This document shows, one piece after another, positions 1 to 8,992 of a DNA stretch of 30,892 nucleotides. The stretch is from UBA7985 sp002690455 (GTDB lineage: Bacteria > Pseudomonadota > Alphaproteobacteria > UBA7985), in the NCBI GenBank assembly GCA_965662775.1, contig CBFIIW010000021.1:1-30892 (forward strand), written 5' to 3'. Position 1 is the first letter of the stretch. Each line of letters opens with the position of its first letter. The notes beneath the pieces are model-generated. The model searched no databases, was not told the DNA's origin, and worked only from the letters and a program-made list of their open reading frames with translations. A program made the position numbers and the translations under genes.

Positions 1-356
1 AGCGGGCAAACTGGATCACCCACGCAACACGCAGCACACTGTTCCAAACGATGCAGGCGGCACTGGCCGGCATGGGCATTAGCGGAATTTCTAATGCCCT
101 GCGCTGTAGCTCAGCCAGCGCGCTGATTGAGTTGCTGAAAACAACAGATTGTCTGACCATCTTACCGCCAGTTGTGATCCTGCCGTTAATCCGCAGCGGC
201 GCGCTGGTCCGGCTTAACTTCCCAGGCACCCTGCCCGGCATACCCTTTGGTCTGATTACCCACCGTCACGCCAAACCGACGCCGTTGGAGCATGCTTTTC
301 TTACCCATGCGAAGGACGGGCTGAAGCTGATGACAGCCTTGGTCGAAGACGTTTGA
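1..356 (+). CDS. LysR-family transcriptional regulator, C-terminal part (5' end outside window)
   Basis: The frame is open from the first bases of the window to TGA at 354-356, giving about 117 residues. It reads like the end of a LysR substrate-binding domain: a helix, a segment ending in a TILPP motif, 'PLIRSGALVRL', then a 'GLITHR' strand and a final helix beginning 'PLEHAFLTHAK'. In this family that order (TLLP, L..G.LV.L, G....R, P....F) marks the last third of the effector-binding domain. The DNA-binding helix-turn-helix lies upstream of the window and cannot be checked. The gene converges on the aldehyde dehydrogenase at 839-2290, so it is not in that operon. Its target and effector are unknown. 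The family call is fairly secure even though only the tail is visible. Confidence 0.7.
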   Translation, partial: RANWITHATRSTLFQTMQAALAGMGISGISNALRCSSASALIELLKTTDCLTILPPVVILPLIRSGALVRLNFPGTLPGIPFGLITHRHAKPTPLEHAFLTHAKDGLKLMTALVEDV

Positions 357-838
357 ACGGACCACCCGCGCCCAACCGGTGTAAAATGACCATCGCCGGG
401 TTGCGATGCGCAATCGGCTTACAACCAAGCAATCAGGACAAAAAGAAGCCGGCGGGTTGAGGAACCGCGCTGGCTTGACCTTGTCTCGCTCTTTGGCTGG
501 GGGGGGAGGAGGCGTACGGAGAGAGTGAAGAACGGGACGAGGAGAGAGGAAGAAACGTGCGGGAGGCGGAAACAGGAGGAAATAAGATTTGGTGTTGTCG
601 GATGTTTGCGGCGTGTCAGCTGTGGATGGGGTGGGTCCCTGTTGTTGAATTCAACGTAGACTCAGTTCCCGTAACAATCGTCAGGGACAGTGTTTCAGTT
701 TGTAAAACTTGGTGCAGATCAGGTTTCAACTCGGCCAAAAACCGGACAGATGGCAGCACCTGAACCTCGATGGCGTGTCTCATCACGCCCAACAAGATCC
801 GGTCCACCTCTGCCGGTGAGCCGTCATGCCACGCCGCT
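357..838. other. Convergent intergenic spacer with purine-rich tract and a 12-bp palindrome
   Basis: This 482-bp gap lies between the stops of two convergent genes, and I see no credible gene in it. About 498-586 is strongly purine-biased on the plus strand, starting with a run of eight or nine G and continuing as GAGGAG/GGAGAGAG-like sequence. A perfect 12-bp palindrome, GTTGAATTCAAC, sits at 644-655. No classical hairpin plus T-run terminator was recognised for either gene. Short reading frames here have no recognisable protein character. Confidence 0.5.
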
Positions 839-2290
839 TCAGCCCAAAGCGATACCGATGTTCTTTGTCTGCACGTAGTTGTACAGCGCCTCGCGCCCCT
901 TTTCGCGGCCATAACCGGATTTACCAAACCCACCGAAGGGCGTTTCAACGCCGCCTGCGAACCATTCGTTGACGTAAATCTGGCCCGCTCGCAGCTTTTG
1001 CGCCGCTCCGGTTGCTCGGTCAAGGTCACGGGTAAACACCCCAGCGACGAGCCCGTAGTCGGTGCCATTGGCTATGCGCAGCGCCTCCTCTTCCGTGCTG
1101 AACTTCATCACCGACAGGACCGGTCCAAAGACCTCTTCTTGGGCAAGGTTCATGTCCGGGGTCACGCCGTCGAACACCGTTGGTTCGAGGAAGTAGCCCG
1201 GCTGGTTCAGCTTACGACCACCGGTGACGGCCCGCGCGCCTTCAGCCTCGGCACGCTGGCACATGGCTTCAGCCCGGTCGCGCTGTCCCTCGGAGACCAT
1301 GGCCCCCATATTGGCACCGAAGGTGGGTCGCTCCATACCCGGACCGACGGACAGGCCTTTGGCCATCTGTGCAACCCGCTCGACCATCTCGTCGTGGATG
1401 CTTTCGTGCACGAGCATGCGGGAGAATGCCGAGCAGACCTGTCCAGCGTTGAAGTATACGCCCCAGCGGATGCTGTCGATTACCTTTTCCGGGTCGGCGT
1501 CCGGGTAAACAATCCCGGCTGACTTGCCGCCCAGTTCCAGCACGCAAGGCACGACTCGCTGGGCAGCGGCCACGGCCACCGCCGTCCCCGTGGCCACCGA
1601 GCCGGTGAACACGATCTGGCCCACGTCGGCATGAGCCGTTAGTGCAGCACCCGCCTGAGCCCCGTGACCACAGAGGATGTTGATCGCGCCCGCGGGGAAG
1701 CCCGCCGCCTCAGCAGCCTCCCCGAAGATGAAGTGCGACAGCGGATCAATCTCGGGGGTTTTGACAACCACGGCATTACCGGTCGCCAGAGCCGGGCCTA
1801 TGCCACGAGCTGTAATCTCAAGCGGGAAGTTCCAGGGAATGATCTGCCCCGAGACGCCATAGGGCTCGTAAGTGGTGAAATCAAAATAAGAGTCTCCCAG
1901 CGGGATCGAGCGACCTTCTACGCTTTCAGCCTGATTGCCATAGAACTCCAGAAAACGAGCCGCACTATCGACCTCGATCTCTGCCTCCCACAGCGGTTTG
2001 CCGCTTTCCAGCGTCAGAAGCGGTGCAACGCGGTGCTTGTTGGCACTGATATAGGCGGACATTTGCTGGATCATGCGGGCGCGCTCGACGGGCCGCAGGC
2101 TGGAAAGGGCACCACTCTCGTGCACGGCCTTTGCAGCCTGCACGGCTCGGTCTACATCGGCGGCGTCAGCCGCAGCCTGCTCGCTCAACGCCTCTCCGGT
2201 GTTGGGGTTATCGACTGCAATCGTACCCGACCCGCCCTCGACCCAGGCACCGTTGATGTAGTTCCTATAGAGATCGGAAACGGCGGTCAT
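839..2290 (-). CDS. NAD(P)-dependent aldehyde dehydrogenase
   Basis: Aldehyde dehydrogenase superfamily protein of 483 residues, oxidising an aldehyde to the carboxylate with NAD(P)+ in the cytoplasm. Visible motifs in order are the N-terminal 'YINGAWVEG', 'IIPWNFPLE' of the coenzyme domain, 'GNAVVVKTPE', 'FTGSVATG', the general-base motif 'LELGGKSAGIV', the nucleophile motif 'FNAGQVCSAFSR' with its cysteine, 'QEEVFGPVLSV' and the C-terminal 'PFGGFGKSGYGRE'. Length is normal for the family. The frame stays open 14 codons upstream of ATG 2290, but this ATG has GGAG nine bases before it and gives the usual N-terminus. The closest style is betaine-aldehyde or gamma-aminoaldehyde dehydrogenases, but the substrate cannot be read from sequence. 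It is divergent from the flavoprotein at 2566. Confidence 0.93.
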   Translation of the reverse strand: MTAVSDLYRNYINGAWVEGGSGTIAVDNPNTGEALSEQAAADAADVDRAVQAAKAVHESGALSSLRPVERARMIQQMSAYISANKHRVAPLLTLESGKPLWEAEIEVDSAARFLEFYGNQAESVEGRSIPLGDSYFDFTTYEPYGVSGQIIPWNFPLEITARGIGPALATGNAVVVKTPEIDPLSHFIFGEAAEAAGFPAGAINILCGHGAQAGAALTAHADVGQIVFTGSVATGTAVAVAAAQRVVPCVLELGGKSAGIVYPDADPEKVIDSIRWGVYFNAGQVCSAFSRMLVHESIHDEMVERVAQMAKGLSVGPGMERPTFGANMGAMVSEGQRDRAEAMCQRAEAEGARAVTGGRKLNQPGYFLEPTVFDGVTPDMNLAQEEVFGPVLSVMKFSTEEEALRIANGTDYGLVAGVFTRDLDRATGAAQKLRAGQIYVNEWFAGGVETPFGGFGKSGYGREKGREALYNYVQTKNIGIALG

Positions 2291-2452
2291 GACGGTAGGC
2301 TCCAGTTTGTTATAGCTCAATCGGTCTACCATGGGTGGCTAAGCGTTGGCAGGCTGCCTGTCCTGCGCCTCTGCGACCCCGCCACCGGATTTCCGACATG
2401 GCGCCACGACCCCGGTTCACCGGCTCGCCAGTTCCGAGGCCTGGTCCCGCCC

Positions 2453-2473
2453 CCGCCGGTCCTGCTCCGGCGG
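2453..2473. repeat. GC-rich 7-bp hairpin in divergent promoter region
   Basis: CCGCCGG at 2453-2459 pairs perfectly with CCGGCGG at 2467-2473 across a 7-base loop. It lies in the 275-bp region between the divergent aldehyde dehydrogenase and flavoprotein starts. No T-run follows on the plus strand, so it is not an obvious terminator there. It could be a regulatory structure or chance in GC-rich DNA. Confidence 0.4.
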
Positions 2474-2565
2474 AACGAAAACCAACTGCTCCTCGTTCCG
2501 AGCGCCGCACTGGTCCTTGCGGCGCTCTATCTTTAGATTGATAAGTTAAGGCTTCATCTCACCCC

Positions 2566-3873
2566 ATGCTTCCAACCAGCCCGGAGATTCATAGCGTGCC
2601 AGAGCGAACGCGCCATATAGACACGCTCATCATTGGCGCAGGCGCTGCCGGTCTCCAGGCCGGTGCCTTTGCTGCTGCCCAGGGCGGGTCCGTCCTGGTG
2701 ATCGATCATGCAAAGAATCCGGGCGAGAAGATCCGTATTTCAGGGGGCGGACGCTGCAACTTCACCAATCTCTACACCGAACCCGACGCCTTTCTCAGCC
2801 AGAACCCCCACTTCGCCAAATCGGCCCTCAAGCGCTACACCCAATGGGATTTCATTGATCTGGTCAGCCGACACGGCGTTCCTTATCACGAGAAAACACT
2901 CGGCCAGTTGTTCTGCGATACCAGCGCACGGGACATCATCACCCTGCTGCTCGATGAACTGGCGAAGGTCGGGGCGCAGCTGTGGCTGTCGACGCAGCTG
3001 TTGACCGTGAGCCGGACCGACACCGGCTTCGACGTCAGGCTAGAGCGGGAAGGCGCCGAACAGCGACTGACTGCACGGCATCTGGTTGTTGCCTGCGGGG
3101 GTAAGTCGATCCCGAAAATGGGTGCCACAAGTCTTGGCTATCAGTTGGCAGAGCAGTTCGGGTTGGCGGTCACTGAAACCCGGCCCGCTTTGGTGCCTCT
3201 GACCTTTAGCGACACTTTACTCGATTGGTGCAAAGCGCTGGCAGGTATCGCAGTTCCGGCGCGAGCGGCCTGCAACAGCACAGGGGGACGCGCGCAGTTT
3301 GACGAGGCCATGCTCTTCACGCACCGTGGGCTTTCGGGACCAGCGGTGCTGCAAATCTCCAGCTATTGGCGGGACGGTGAAGTCGTATCGCTCGATCTGG
3401 CTCCGGGGATCGACGTCGAGAGGCAACTGCGCGACCGGCGGAGCACAGCTGGTCGTCAGAGCCTCGCAGCGGTGCTCTCTGAGACCCTGCCCAACCGGCT
3501 CGCCCAGGCGGTGATTGAGGCCGTCCTCGACCCCCCGTCTCCAGATGCGTCAGCAGACCAACAGCAGCGGACGCAGGTTCGGATTGGGGATCAGACTGAT
3601 CAGGCGATCCACGCCATTGCTCAACGGATTGGTGACTGGCAGGTTCGGCCCACCGGGACCGAAGGGTACAGAACCGCAGAAGTCACTCTGGGCGGGGTTA
3701 ACACCGAAGGACTGAGCTCACAGGACATGCAGGCCCGAGAGGTACCAGGCCTCTATTTCATTGGTGAAGTGGTGGATGTGACCGGCTGGCTGGGCGGCTA
3801 CAACTTTCAGTGGGCCTGGTCCTCGGGGTGGGCGGCAGGTACAGCGATTGCTGAACGGGGGAAAGCGGGTTGA
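2566..3873 (+). CDS. BaiN/YhiN (HI0933)-family FAD-dependent oxidoreductase
   Basis: Flavoprotein of about 435 residues. It has an N-terminal FAD dinucleotide-binding motif 'LIIGAGAAGLQAG' near residues 20-32, the family signature 'ISGGGRCNFTN' near 63-73, and a C-terminal 'GEVVDVTGWLGGYNFQWAWSSGWAAG' type segment that closes the FAD site. These identify the HI0933/YhiN/BaiN group of NAD(P)/FAD proteins, many annotated as aminoacetone oxidases but mostly without a proven bacterial substrate. Two starts compete: ATG 2566 has no clear ribosome site, while GTG 2596 has GGAG nine bases upstream (2583-2586) and leaves the FAD motif intact. The shorter 425-residue form may be the real one. The gene is alone, and converges on aapP. 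Confidence 0.88.
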   Translation: MLPTSPEIHSVPERTRHIDTLIIGAGAAGLQAGAFAAAQGGSVLVIDHAKNPGEKIRISGGGRCNFTNLYTEPDAFLSQNPHFAKSALKRYTQWDFIDLVSRHGVPYHEKTLGQLFCDTSARDIITLLLDELAKVGAQLWLSTQLLTVSRTDTGFDVRLEREGAEQRLTARHLVVACGGKSIPKMGATSLGYQLAEQFGLAVTETRPALVPLTFSDTLLDWCKALAGIAVPARAACNSTGGRAQFDEAMLFTHRGLSGPAVLQISSYWRDGEVVSLDLAPGIDVERQLRDRRSTAGRQSLAAVLSETLPNRLAQAVIEAVLDPPSPDASADQQQRTQVRIGDQTDQAIHAIAQRIGDWQVRPTGTEGYRTAEVTLGGVNTEGLSSQDMQAREVPGLYFIGEVVDVTGWLGGYNFQWAWSSGWAAGTAIAERGKAG

Positions 3874-3956
3874 CCGCTCGCTCCTAACTGAAAGAAGGCT
3901 TGGCTGCGGGCCTCACGATTCTAAGATCAGATTGGTCACAATGGGGCGCTCGTGCC

Positions 3957-4706
3957 TCAATCGTCCTGCTTATCGTAAAGAATATCTGCGAGGAACTCCT
4001 TGAGGCGCTCGGATTTGGGCCTCTCAAAGAATTCAATTGGCGGCGCTACTTCCACGATCTGACCCTGATCCATGAAGATCACGCGGTCAGCAACCTTCTT
4101 GGCAAAGCCCATTTCGTGGGTGACCACCAGCATGGTCATGCCTTCCTCAGCAAGCTCGATCATTGTGTCGAGCACTTCCTTAATCATCTCAGGGTCCAGC
4201 GCGGACGTTGGCTCGTCGAACAGCATCACCTTTGGCTGCATGCAAAGAGAGCGCGCAATTGCCACCCGCTGCTGCTGACCACCAGAGAGCTGGCCGGGGT
4301 ACTTATTCGCCTGCTCCGGGATCCGCACCCGCTCCAGATAGTACATGGCCCGGTCCACAGCATCCTTGCGCGGCATCTTACGCACCCAAATGGGCGCGAG
4401 GATGCAGTTCTCCAGAATGGTCAGGTGCGGGAATAGGTTAAAGTGCTGGAACACCATGCCGACCTCACGCCGGATGGCCTCGATCTGTTCGAGGTTGTTG
4501 GTCAGCTGAACACCATCCACAACAATCTTGCCTCGCTGGTGCTCCTCAAGCCGGTTAATACAGCGGATCAACGTCGATTTGCCTGAACCCGATGGCCCGG
4601 CAATTACGATCCGTTCCTTGGGCTTTACTCTCAAGTCGATGTCCTTGAGGACGTGGAACGTTCCAAACCATTTGTTCAGGCCGGCGATGCTTACAATATC
4701 TTCCAT
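3957..4706 (-). CDS. aapP: General L-amino-acid ABC transporter ATP-binding protein AapP
   Basis: ATPase subunit of 249 residues for a polar amino-acid importer. The Walker A 'GPSGSGKST' is near residues 38-46, the Q-loop 'VFQHFNLFPHLT' near 85, the ABC signature 'LSGGQQQR' near 140, Walker B 'VMLFDEP' near 160 and the switch histidine in 'VVTHEMGFA'. All catalytic elements are intact, and length is normal for the GlnQ/AapP/BztD group. It is the last gene of aapJ-Q-M-P on the minus strand, 11 bases after the aapM stop, so it is probably cotranscribed and translationally linked. It would power the AapQ/AapM permease pair from the cytoplasmic face. The symbol follows from family plus gene order. 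Confidence 0.93.
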   Translation of the reverse strand: MEDIVSIAGLNKWFGTFHVLKDIDLRVKPKERIVIAGPSGSGKSTLIRCINRLEEHQRGKIVVDGVQLTNNLEQIEAIRREVGMVFQHFNLFPHLTILENCILAPIWVRKMPRKDAVDRAMYYLERVRIPEQANKYPGQLSGGQQQRVAIARSLCMQPKVMLFDEPTSALDPEMIKEVLDTMIELAEEGMTMLVVTHEMGFAKKVADRVIFMDQGQIVEVAPPIEFFERPKSERLKEFLADILYDKQDD

Positions 4707-4717
4707 GGGGCGACTCT

Positions 4718-7135
4718 CTATCGCTGCTTAAGAATGCCGAACCGCTCTTCAAGCCACATGGAGTAGCGCGAGAGGCCGAACATAAAGATGAAAAAGAATA
4801 CGGCGACGTAGATCAGGCCTTCAAGCAAGGTCTGGTTCCACTCCACCCGAGTAACGATTTTGTTTCGCATCACCGTCAGCACGTCGAGCAGACCGATGAC
4901 AATCACGAGCGTGGTATCCTTGAACAGGCCGATCAGCGTGTTGACGATCGCCGGGATCACGGTCCGTGTCGCCTGTGGCACGATAATCAGGTTGGTCTCC
5001 TGCCAGTAAGACAGACCCAGCGACTGCGCTGCCTCATACTGTCCCTTGGGGATCGCCTGCAAACCGCCGCGGATCACCTCTGCCATATAGGCTGTGCCGA
5101 AGAGACAAACAGCAACCAATGTCGCCACCAGAGGCTGAGGCTGGAACTGGATGGGCAGGATCAGCGGCAGCACGAACACCGACATGATCAAAATGGTGAT
5201 CAGCGGCACCCCGCGCATGCCCTCAATAAAGCCAGTCGCAAGGTAACGCACAACCGGCAGCGTCGACTGCCGCCCCAGGGCCAGCAAGATGCCGGCCCGC
5301 AGAGCGAAGGCAGACCCCACGAGGCCCAGGATCATGGTGATCAGAACCCCGCCCCAAGTGTTCTCGACCGCGACGTGAGTCAGGAACACAATGTTGCCCG
5401 GCGCATGATCGCCGCGGGCCTCGGCCAGATCGGTAGCATCGATGCGGTCATCGGCGTTCAGGTCGTCACTGGCATCGACATCGCCATCACGGTTCGTGTC
5501 ATAAACCGGTTGATCCTGATAGCCTGCCCACAGGGCATCCTGATCCTCCGCACTCAACCCCAACGAAGCGGGATCACGGGTCATGGCCGCAGTCAGTTGA
5601 ATTGGCTCAGGCAGGTCTCCCAACGCGCCATGCGCACCATACCGGGCGGTCAGATCCTTGACTGAAAGATCTTCTATCGGGTGTGGGGAGAAATCCAAAA
5701 GCCCGCGTTTATGCTCGAACTGAGGGTTGTTGATTACCGTGCCCCAAATCGCGATGACGATCGCAAACCCCATTACAAACTGCAGGAAGCGCAGCAGCGG
5801 CCGCGCCACACGTCCCATTCGTGTACGGGCAATTATGACCCCAAGCAGTACCATAATCACCAGCGCCGCCAATGCGATCAACAGCCGTCCCATCTCCGCG
5901 GAGGTAATGTCGTTGAACGTTGACGAGAGGCTGAACATCGTCCGTCCAAAGCCCGGCGCCATCACCTCAACAGTCTCACCCTGACTGGTCTGCACCGACC
6001 ACTGATCCACAAAGTCCAGCGACTGGCCCTCGACCCACTGGCCGGACTGGCGCGACAGCCGCATGGCGACCTGCGCGCGGGCATCGTCATACTGGGCCTG
6101 CGTCATTTCTTCGATTGCGACGTTGGGATACGAGGCCTGGATCGGCTCAAAATGCGACAGCTTCAAGGCGACACCAGAAAGCACGAAAAACGCAATGAAC
6201 GGAAAAGCACCTGTCGACAAACCGAGCACCATCCCGACACTGCCTTCACGCAGACGCGGCACCATGACGAAGGCCAGAGCAGGGATCAGGAGCAGCGCCA
6301 CCAGCAGCGGCCGCCAGAGCTGATCACGGTCATAGGCATTGACCAGCAACTGCCAGTAGTTCTTCTTGAACATGGTGTGGCAGGCACCGTTGTTGGCCTT
6401 GCCCCATTGCACGAAGCCCTGAAGCTGCTCAACCGCTTGAGCCGCTGGGTCGAGGCTCCGTGCCTCAATCGACGAGGCAATTAAAGCACCTGCCCCGATC
6501 CAGTCGAGCTGGTCGGGGCCATCAACAAAGAATCGCTCAGCATCGGGGTGAACAGTATCCCCTTCATAGGCGCGCTTGAGCTTAGGATCGCGCGTCTCTG
6601 CGGGCGGATCACCGACACCACCGGCTTCGATCCAGGCATTGATCGCCGCGCGGCGCTCGACTTGCGCTGCATCGAACTTAGCCAGCTCGGCGTTATTGAT
6701 ATCGACGTTAGCAGCGTTTTTCAGCAAATCGGCGTAGGACTTCGGGATATCCGTCGCCGCCAGGTTGGCAAGGTTGTTGACAAAAGCCTTGAACCGGCGG
6801 TCGTCAAAAGCACTGCCGGGGGTTCCGCTGATCCTTTCCAGCCGACGCTGCTCTGTTCGCAACGACCCAAGCCGGTCTTCGAGAAGGGTCGCCTGCGTTG
6901 CCATCCGGCAGGCCTGCTGCGTTTGACCATGTGCGGTGCTGCTGAGCACCGACCAGTCAAAGAAGCCCCAGATCACCCAGATGAACATCAGACCGATGAC
7001 CACCGAGGCAACACTGCTTATCAAGTCGGAGAAGAGGTTTTCGCGCAGCCATCTTAGCGGCCCGGTGTTACCCGGTGGCGGCGCCTGCTCGGGCAGGTAT
7101 TCGTCAAGTCGGCGGAAGAAGGTTTCATTCGACAT
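4718..7135 (-). CDS. aapM: General L-amino-acid ABC transporter permease AapM, oversized, with EF-hand-like insert
   Basis: Inner-membrane permease of 805 residues, about twice the 380-430 usual for AapM/BztC. The family core is intact: one membrane segment near 38-60, 'GACHTMF...WRP' near 250-275 leading into membrane helices, and a C-terminal BPD_transp_1 domain from about 590 with the EAA loop 'EAAQSLGLSYWQETN' near 701-715 that contacts AapP. The extra length falls in three places: about 70-245 after the first helix, about 325-412, and about 472-585. The third insert has two adjacent 12-residue EF-hand-like loops, D546-D557 and D558-D569, with acidic or Asn residues at positions 1, 3, 5, 9 and 12 of each. 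It lies 16 bases downstream of aapQ. The transporter role is firm; the inserts' role is unknown. Confidence 0.92.
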   Translation of the reverse strand: MSNETFFRRLDEYLPEQAPPPGNTGPLRWLRENLFSDLISSVASVVIGLMFIWVIWGFFDWSVLSSTAHGQTQQACRMATQATLLEDRLGSLRTEQRRLERISGTPGSAFDDRRFKAFVNNLANLAATDIPKSYADLLKNAANVDINNAELAKFDAAQVERRAAINAWIEAGGVGDPPAETRDPKLKRAYEGDTVHPDAERFFVDGPDQLDWIGAGALIASSIEARSLDPAAQAVEQLQGFVQWGKANNGACHTMFKKNYWQLLVNAYDRDQLWRPLLVALLLIPALAFVMVPRLREGSVGMVLGLSTGAFPFIAFFVLSGVALKLSHFEPIQASYPNVAIEEMTQAQYDDARAQVAMRLSRQSGQWVEGQSLDFVDQWSVQTSQGETVEVMAPGFGRTMFSLSSTFNDITSAEMGRLLIALAALVIMVLLGVIIARTRMGRVARPLLRFLQFVMGFAIVIAIWGTVINNPQFEHKRGLLDFSPHPIEDLSVKDLTARYGAHGALGDLPEPIQLTAAMTRDPASLGLSAEDQDALWAGYQDQPVYDTNRDGDVDASDDLNADDRIDATDLAEARGDHAPGNIVFLTHVAVENTWGGVLITMILGLVGSAFALRAGILLALGRQSTLPVVRYLATGFIEGMRGVPLITILIMSVFVLPLILPIQFQPQPLVATLVAVCLFGTAYMAEVIRGGLQAIPKGQYEAAQSLGLSYWQETNLIIVPQATRTVIPAIVNTLIGLFKDTTLVIVIGLLDVLTVMRNKIVTRVEWNQTLLEGLIYVAVFFFIFMFGLSRYSMWLEERFGILKQR
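5429..5500 (-). other. Two back-to-back EF-hand/dockerin-like calcium-binding loops encoded within aapM
   Basis: These bases encode residues 546-569 of AapM. Loop one is DTNRDGDVDASD and loop two is DLNADDRIDATD. Both carry Asp/Asn at positions 1, 3 and 5, a hydrophobic residue at 8, and Asp at 9 and 12. Loop one also has the canonical Gly at 6; loop two has Asp there instead. This is the pattern of dockerin and prokaryotic calcium-binding repeats. Calcium binding is inferred. The segment lies between a preceding hydrophobic stretch and the permease domain, so it is probably exposed outside the membrane. Confidence 0.75.
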
Positions 7136-7151
7136 GGTGCTGCTCCCTACC

Positions 7152-8882
7152 CTAGCGCTCGACCAGCTTTACCCGCTCGTTGACGGTATTCATCACGGCG
7201 GAAATCAGCAGGGAGTTGGTGAGGTAGGCCAGCATGATGATCGCAGTGATCTCAATGGCATGGCCCTTCTGGTTCAGAATGGTTCCGTGGAAGATCGAGG
7301 TGATTTCCGGGAATGAGATAATCGCCGCCAGAGAGCTGTTCTTCATCAGGTTCATGTACTGTGAGTTCAGCGGCGGAATGATCACGCGCATGGCTTGTGG
7401 AATAACGATCAGGTTTGTGATCTGAGCCCGGCGCAGACCGACGGAATTCGCTGCCTCGGTCTGCCCCTTATCAACCGACTGGATGCCAGCCCGCACGGTC
7501 TCGGCGATAAAGGCAGAGGTATAGATGGCCAGCGCGACCACAAGGATCCAGAAGCCGTTAACGACCTGCAAGCCCCCCGAAGACGCGGTGTAGCGACCAA
7601 ACTTGTTCGGCGTCGGGACTGAAATGCCGATCGGACCTCCGATGGCCACAAATATCCCAGCGATCACCACCACGAACACCAGCAGCTTGATTACCAGCGT
7701 GTTAGGCCGGTCGCCGGTGCGGTTCTGTATATCTTCAGCCCGGATATCAATCAGCGTCGTGATACAGTTCGCGATCACCAATGCGATGATGAACACCCAG
7801 AACATGGACCAACTGACCATCGGCGGGATCGAGCTTTCGATCATCAAGGCATAGACCAACAGGACAATCACAGCCACTGAACGGAATATAATGCCTATGG
7901 CTTTGACCCGCGGCTCATTGCGCAGCCGTTCGCGCGCTTCGATCCGCGAAGACACGAGGAACGCAGTGACAAATAACACAGCCCAAACCAACAGGTAAAA
8001 AGCCGTCGCCGCAAAAACCACGGAGTTGCTGATACTGATGACCATACCAACGCCGAATACGGCGATGAACAGCACCGCAGCCAGCAACAGGCCCAGCCAG
8101 ACGTAAAGCGTATCCAGCTCACGATCATTAAACGCGCGCATCATATCGGCGCGCCGCGCAATCACCAGCAGCGCACCACCACCGATTACAGCCGCCACGA
8201 GCAGGCCCACCAGTGGCTCCCCCATGGCCGAGGATGTCAGAGACACGGTCTTGAAGATTTGCCAGTCAAAAGGCACCAATTGCAACCAGGTCGAATCTCC
8301 AGTCACGCCGTCGCCGAATTGCAGCGCCGGTAGAATCAGTTTTTCGTTGGAAATCGACAGCCCAAGCGGCCCGGTAATCGGCGCCGACGCTACGATGTTG
8401 GGCAGAGTCAGTGCGACGGCAAAGGCAAACAGCAGCCAGACGGCCAACGGGATGTTGCGAAGCAATTCGATGTAAACCGTTGCACTGCGCGCCACCAGCC
8501 AGTTGCTAGACAGTCGCGCCAGTCCCATGAAGAAGCCTAGAATGGTCGCAATGAAAATACCGATCAGCGATACAATGATCGTGTTGACGTATCCCAGCGC
8601 CACGAAGCGGAACACCAGATCGTTATTCTTGAGCGGAATTGGGAAGAAGGGAGACGGGTCATAACTACCCGGCGTGGCCATGAAGCCCAAACCGAAGTTA
8701 CCAGACCGGCGCAGCAAGTTTACCTGAGCATTATTCACAAAATAGACAATGGCAAAAACGATCAGCCCGACAATGAATGTCTGAACCAGAATGTTTCGCA
8801 GCCACCGAGTCGCAAAGATGTTTTGTGTACCGCCCGGTTGAGGCGCAATACCACTGTCAGCGGACGGGTTTGAAGTTGTCAT
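7152..8882 (-). CDS. aapQ: General L-amino-acid ABC transporter permease AapQ, oversized
   Basis: Inner-membrane permease of 576 residues, versus about 400 for typical AapQ/BztB. The N-terminus has a cytoplasmic lead and a membrane segment near 30-50. 'NTIIVSLIGIFIATILGFFMGLARLSSNWL' followed by 'YIELLRNIPLAVWL' is the classic start of the His/Glu/Gln/Arg permease domain. The EAA loop appears near the C-terminus as 'EAANSVGLRRAQITNLIVIPQAMR'. Between them lies an expanded, very hydrophobic middle (roughly residues 200-400) with several extra predicted membrane stretches and a basic 'SSRIEARERLR' loop. It pairs with AapM to form the channel. The gene follows aapJ after a 209-bp spacer containing a terminator-like hairpin, so its expression is probably lower than that of aapJ. 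Confidence 0.93.
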   Translation of the reverse strand: MTTSNPSADSGIAPQPGGTQNIFATRWLRNILVQTFIVGLIVFAIVYFVNNAQVNLLRRSGNFGLGFMATPGSYDPSPFFPIPLKNNDLVFRFVALGYVNTIIVSLIGIFIATILGFFMGLARLSSNWLVARSATVYIELLRNIPLAVWLLFAFAVALTLPNIVASAPITGPLGLSISNEKLILPALQFGDGVTGDSTWLQLVPFDWQIFKTVSLTSSAMGEPLVGLLVAAVIGGGALLVIARRADMMRAFNDRELDTLYVWLGLLLAAVLFIAVFGVGMVISISNSVVFAATAFYLLVWAVLFVTAFLVSSRIEARERLRNEPRVKAIGIIFRSVAVIVLLVYALMIESSIPPMVSWSMFWVFIIALVIANCITTLIDIRAEDIQNRTGDRPNTLVIKLLVFVVVIAGIFVAIGGPIGISVPTPNKFGRYTASSGGLQVVNGFWILVVALAIYTSAFIAETVRAGIQSVDKGQTEAANSVGLRRAQITNLIVIPQAMRVIIPPLNSQYMNLMKNSSLAAIISFPEITSIFHGTILNQKGHAIEITAIIMLAYLTNSLLISAVMNTVNERVKLVER

Positions 8883-8992
8883 GATGCTGTCAGTATTCAG
8901 TGAATGTTGAGCGCCTGTTTGGGGCGCATGATGCTGGCGTGCTTAGCGTCTATTGCCGGATTTGCAAAATCAAAAATATCACGTAACCGGAC

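Noticed and set aside
770..1522. Plus-strand frame of 250 codons over the aldehyde dehydrogenase C-terminal half
   Set aside because: Antisense shadow of the enzyme gene, with no recognisable domain.
1664..2536. Plus-strand frame of 290 codons opposite the aldehyde dehydrogenase
   Set aside because: It is antisense to a gene with a full motif set, and its composition (many Arg, Gly, Leu) resembles no protein.
5429..5500. Reading the EF-hand-like loops as a true cellulosomal dockerin
   Set aside because: A dockerin has two loops separated by helices and sits in secreted enzymes; here the loops are contiguous and lie within a permease.
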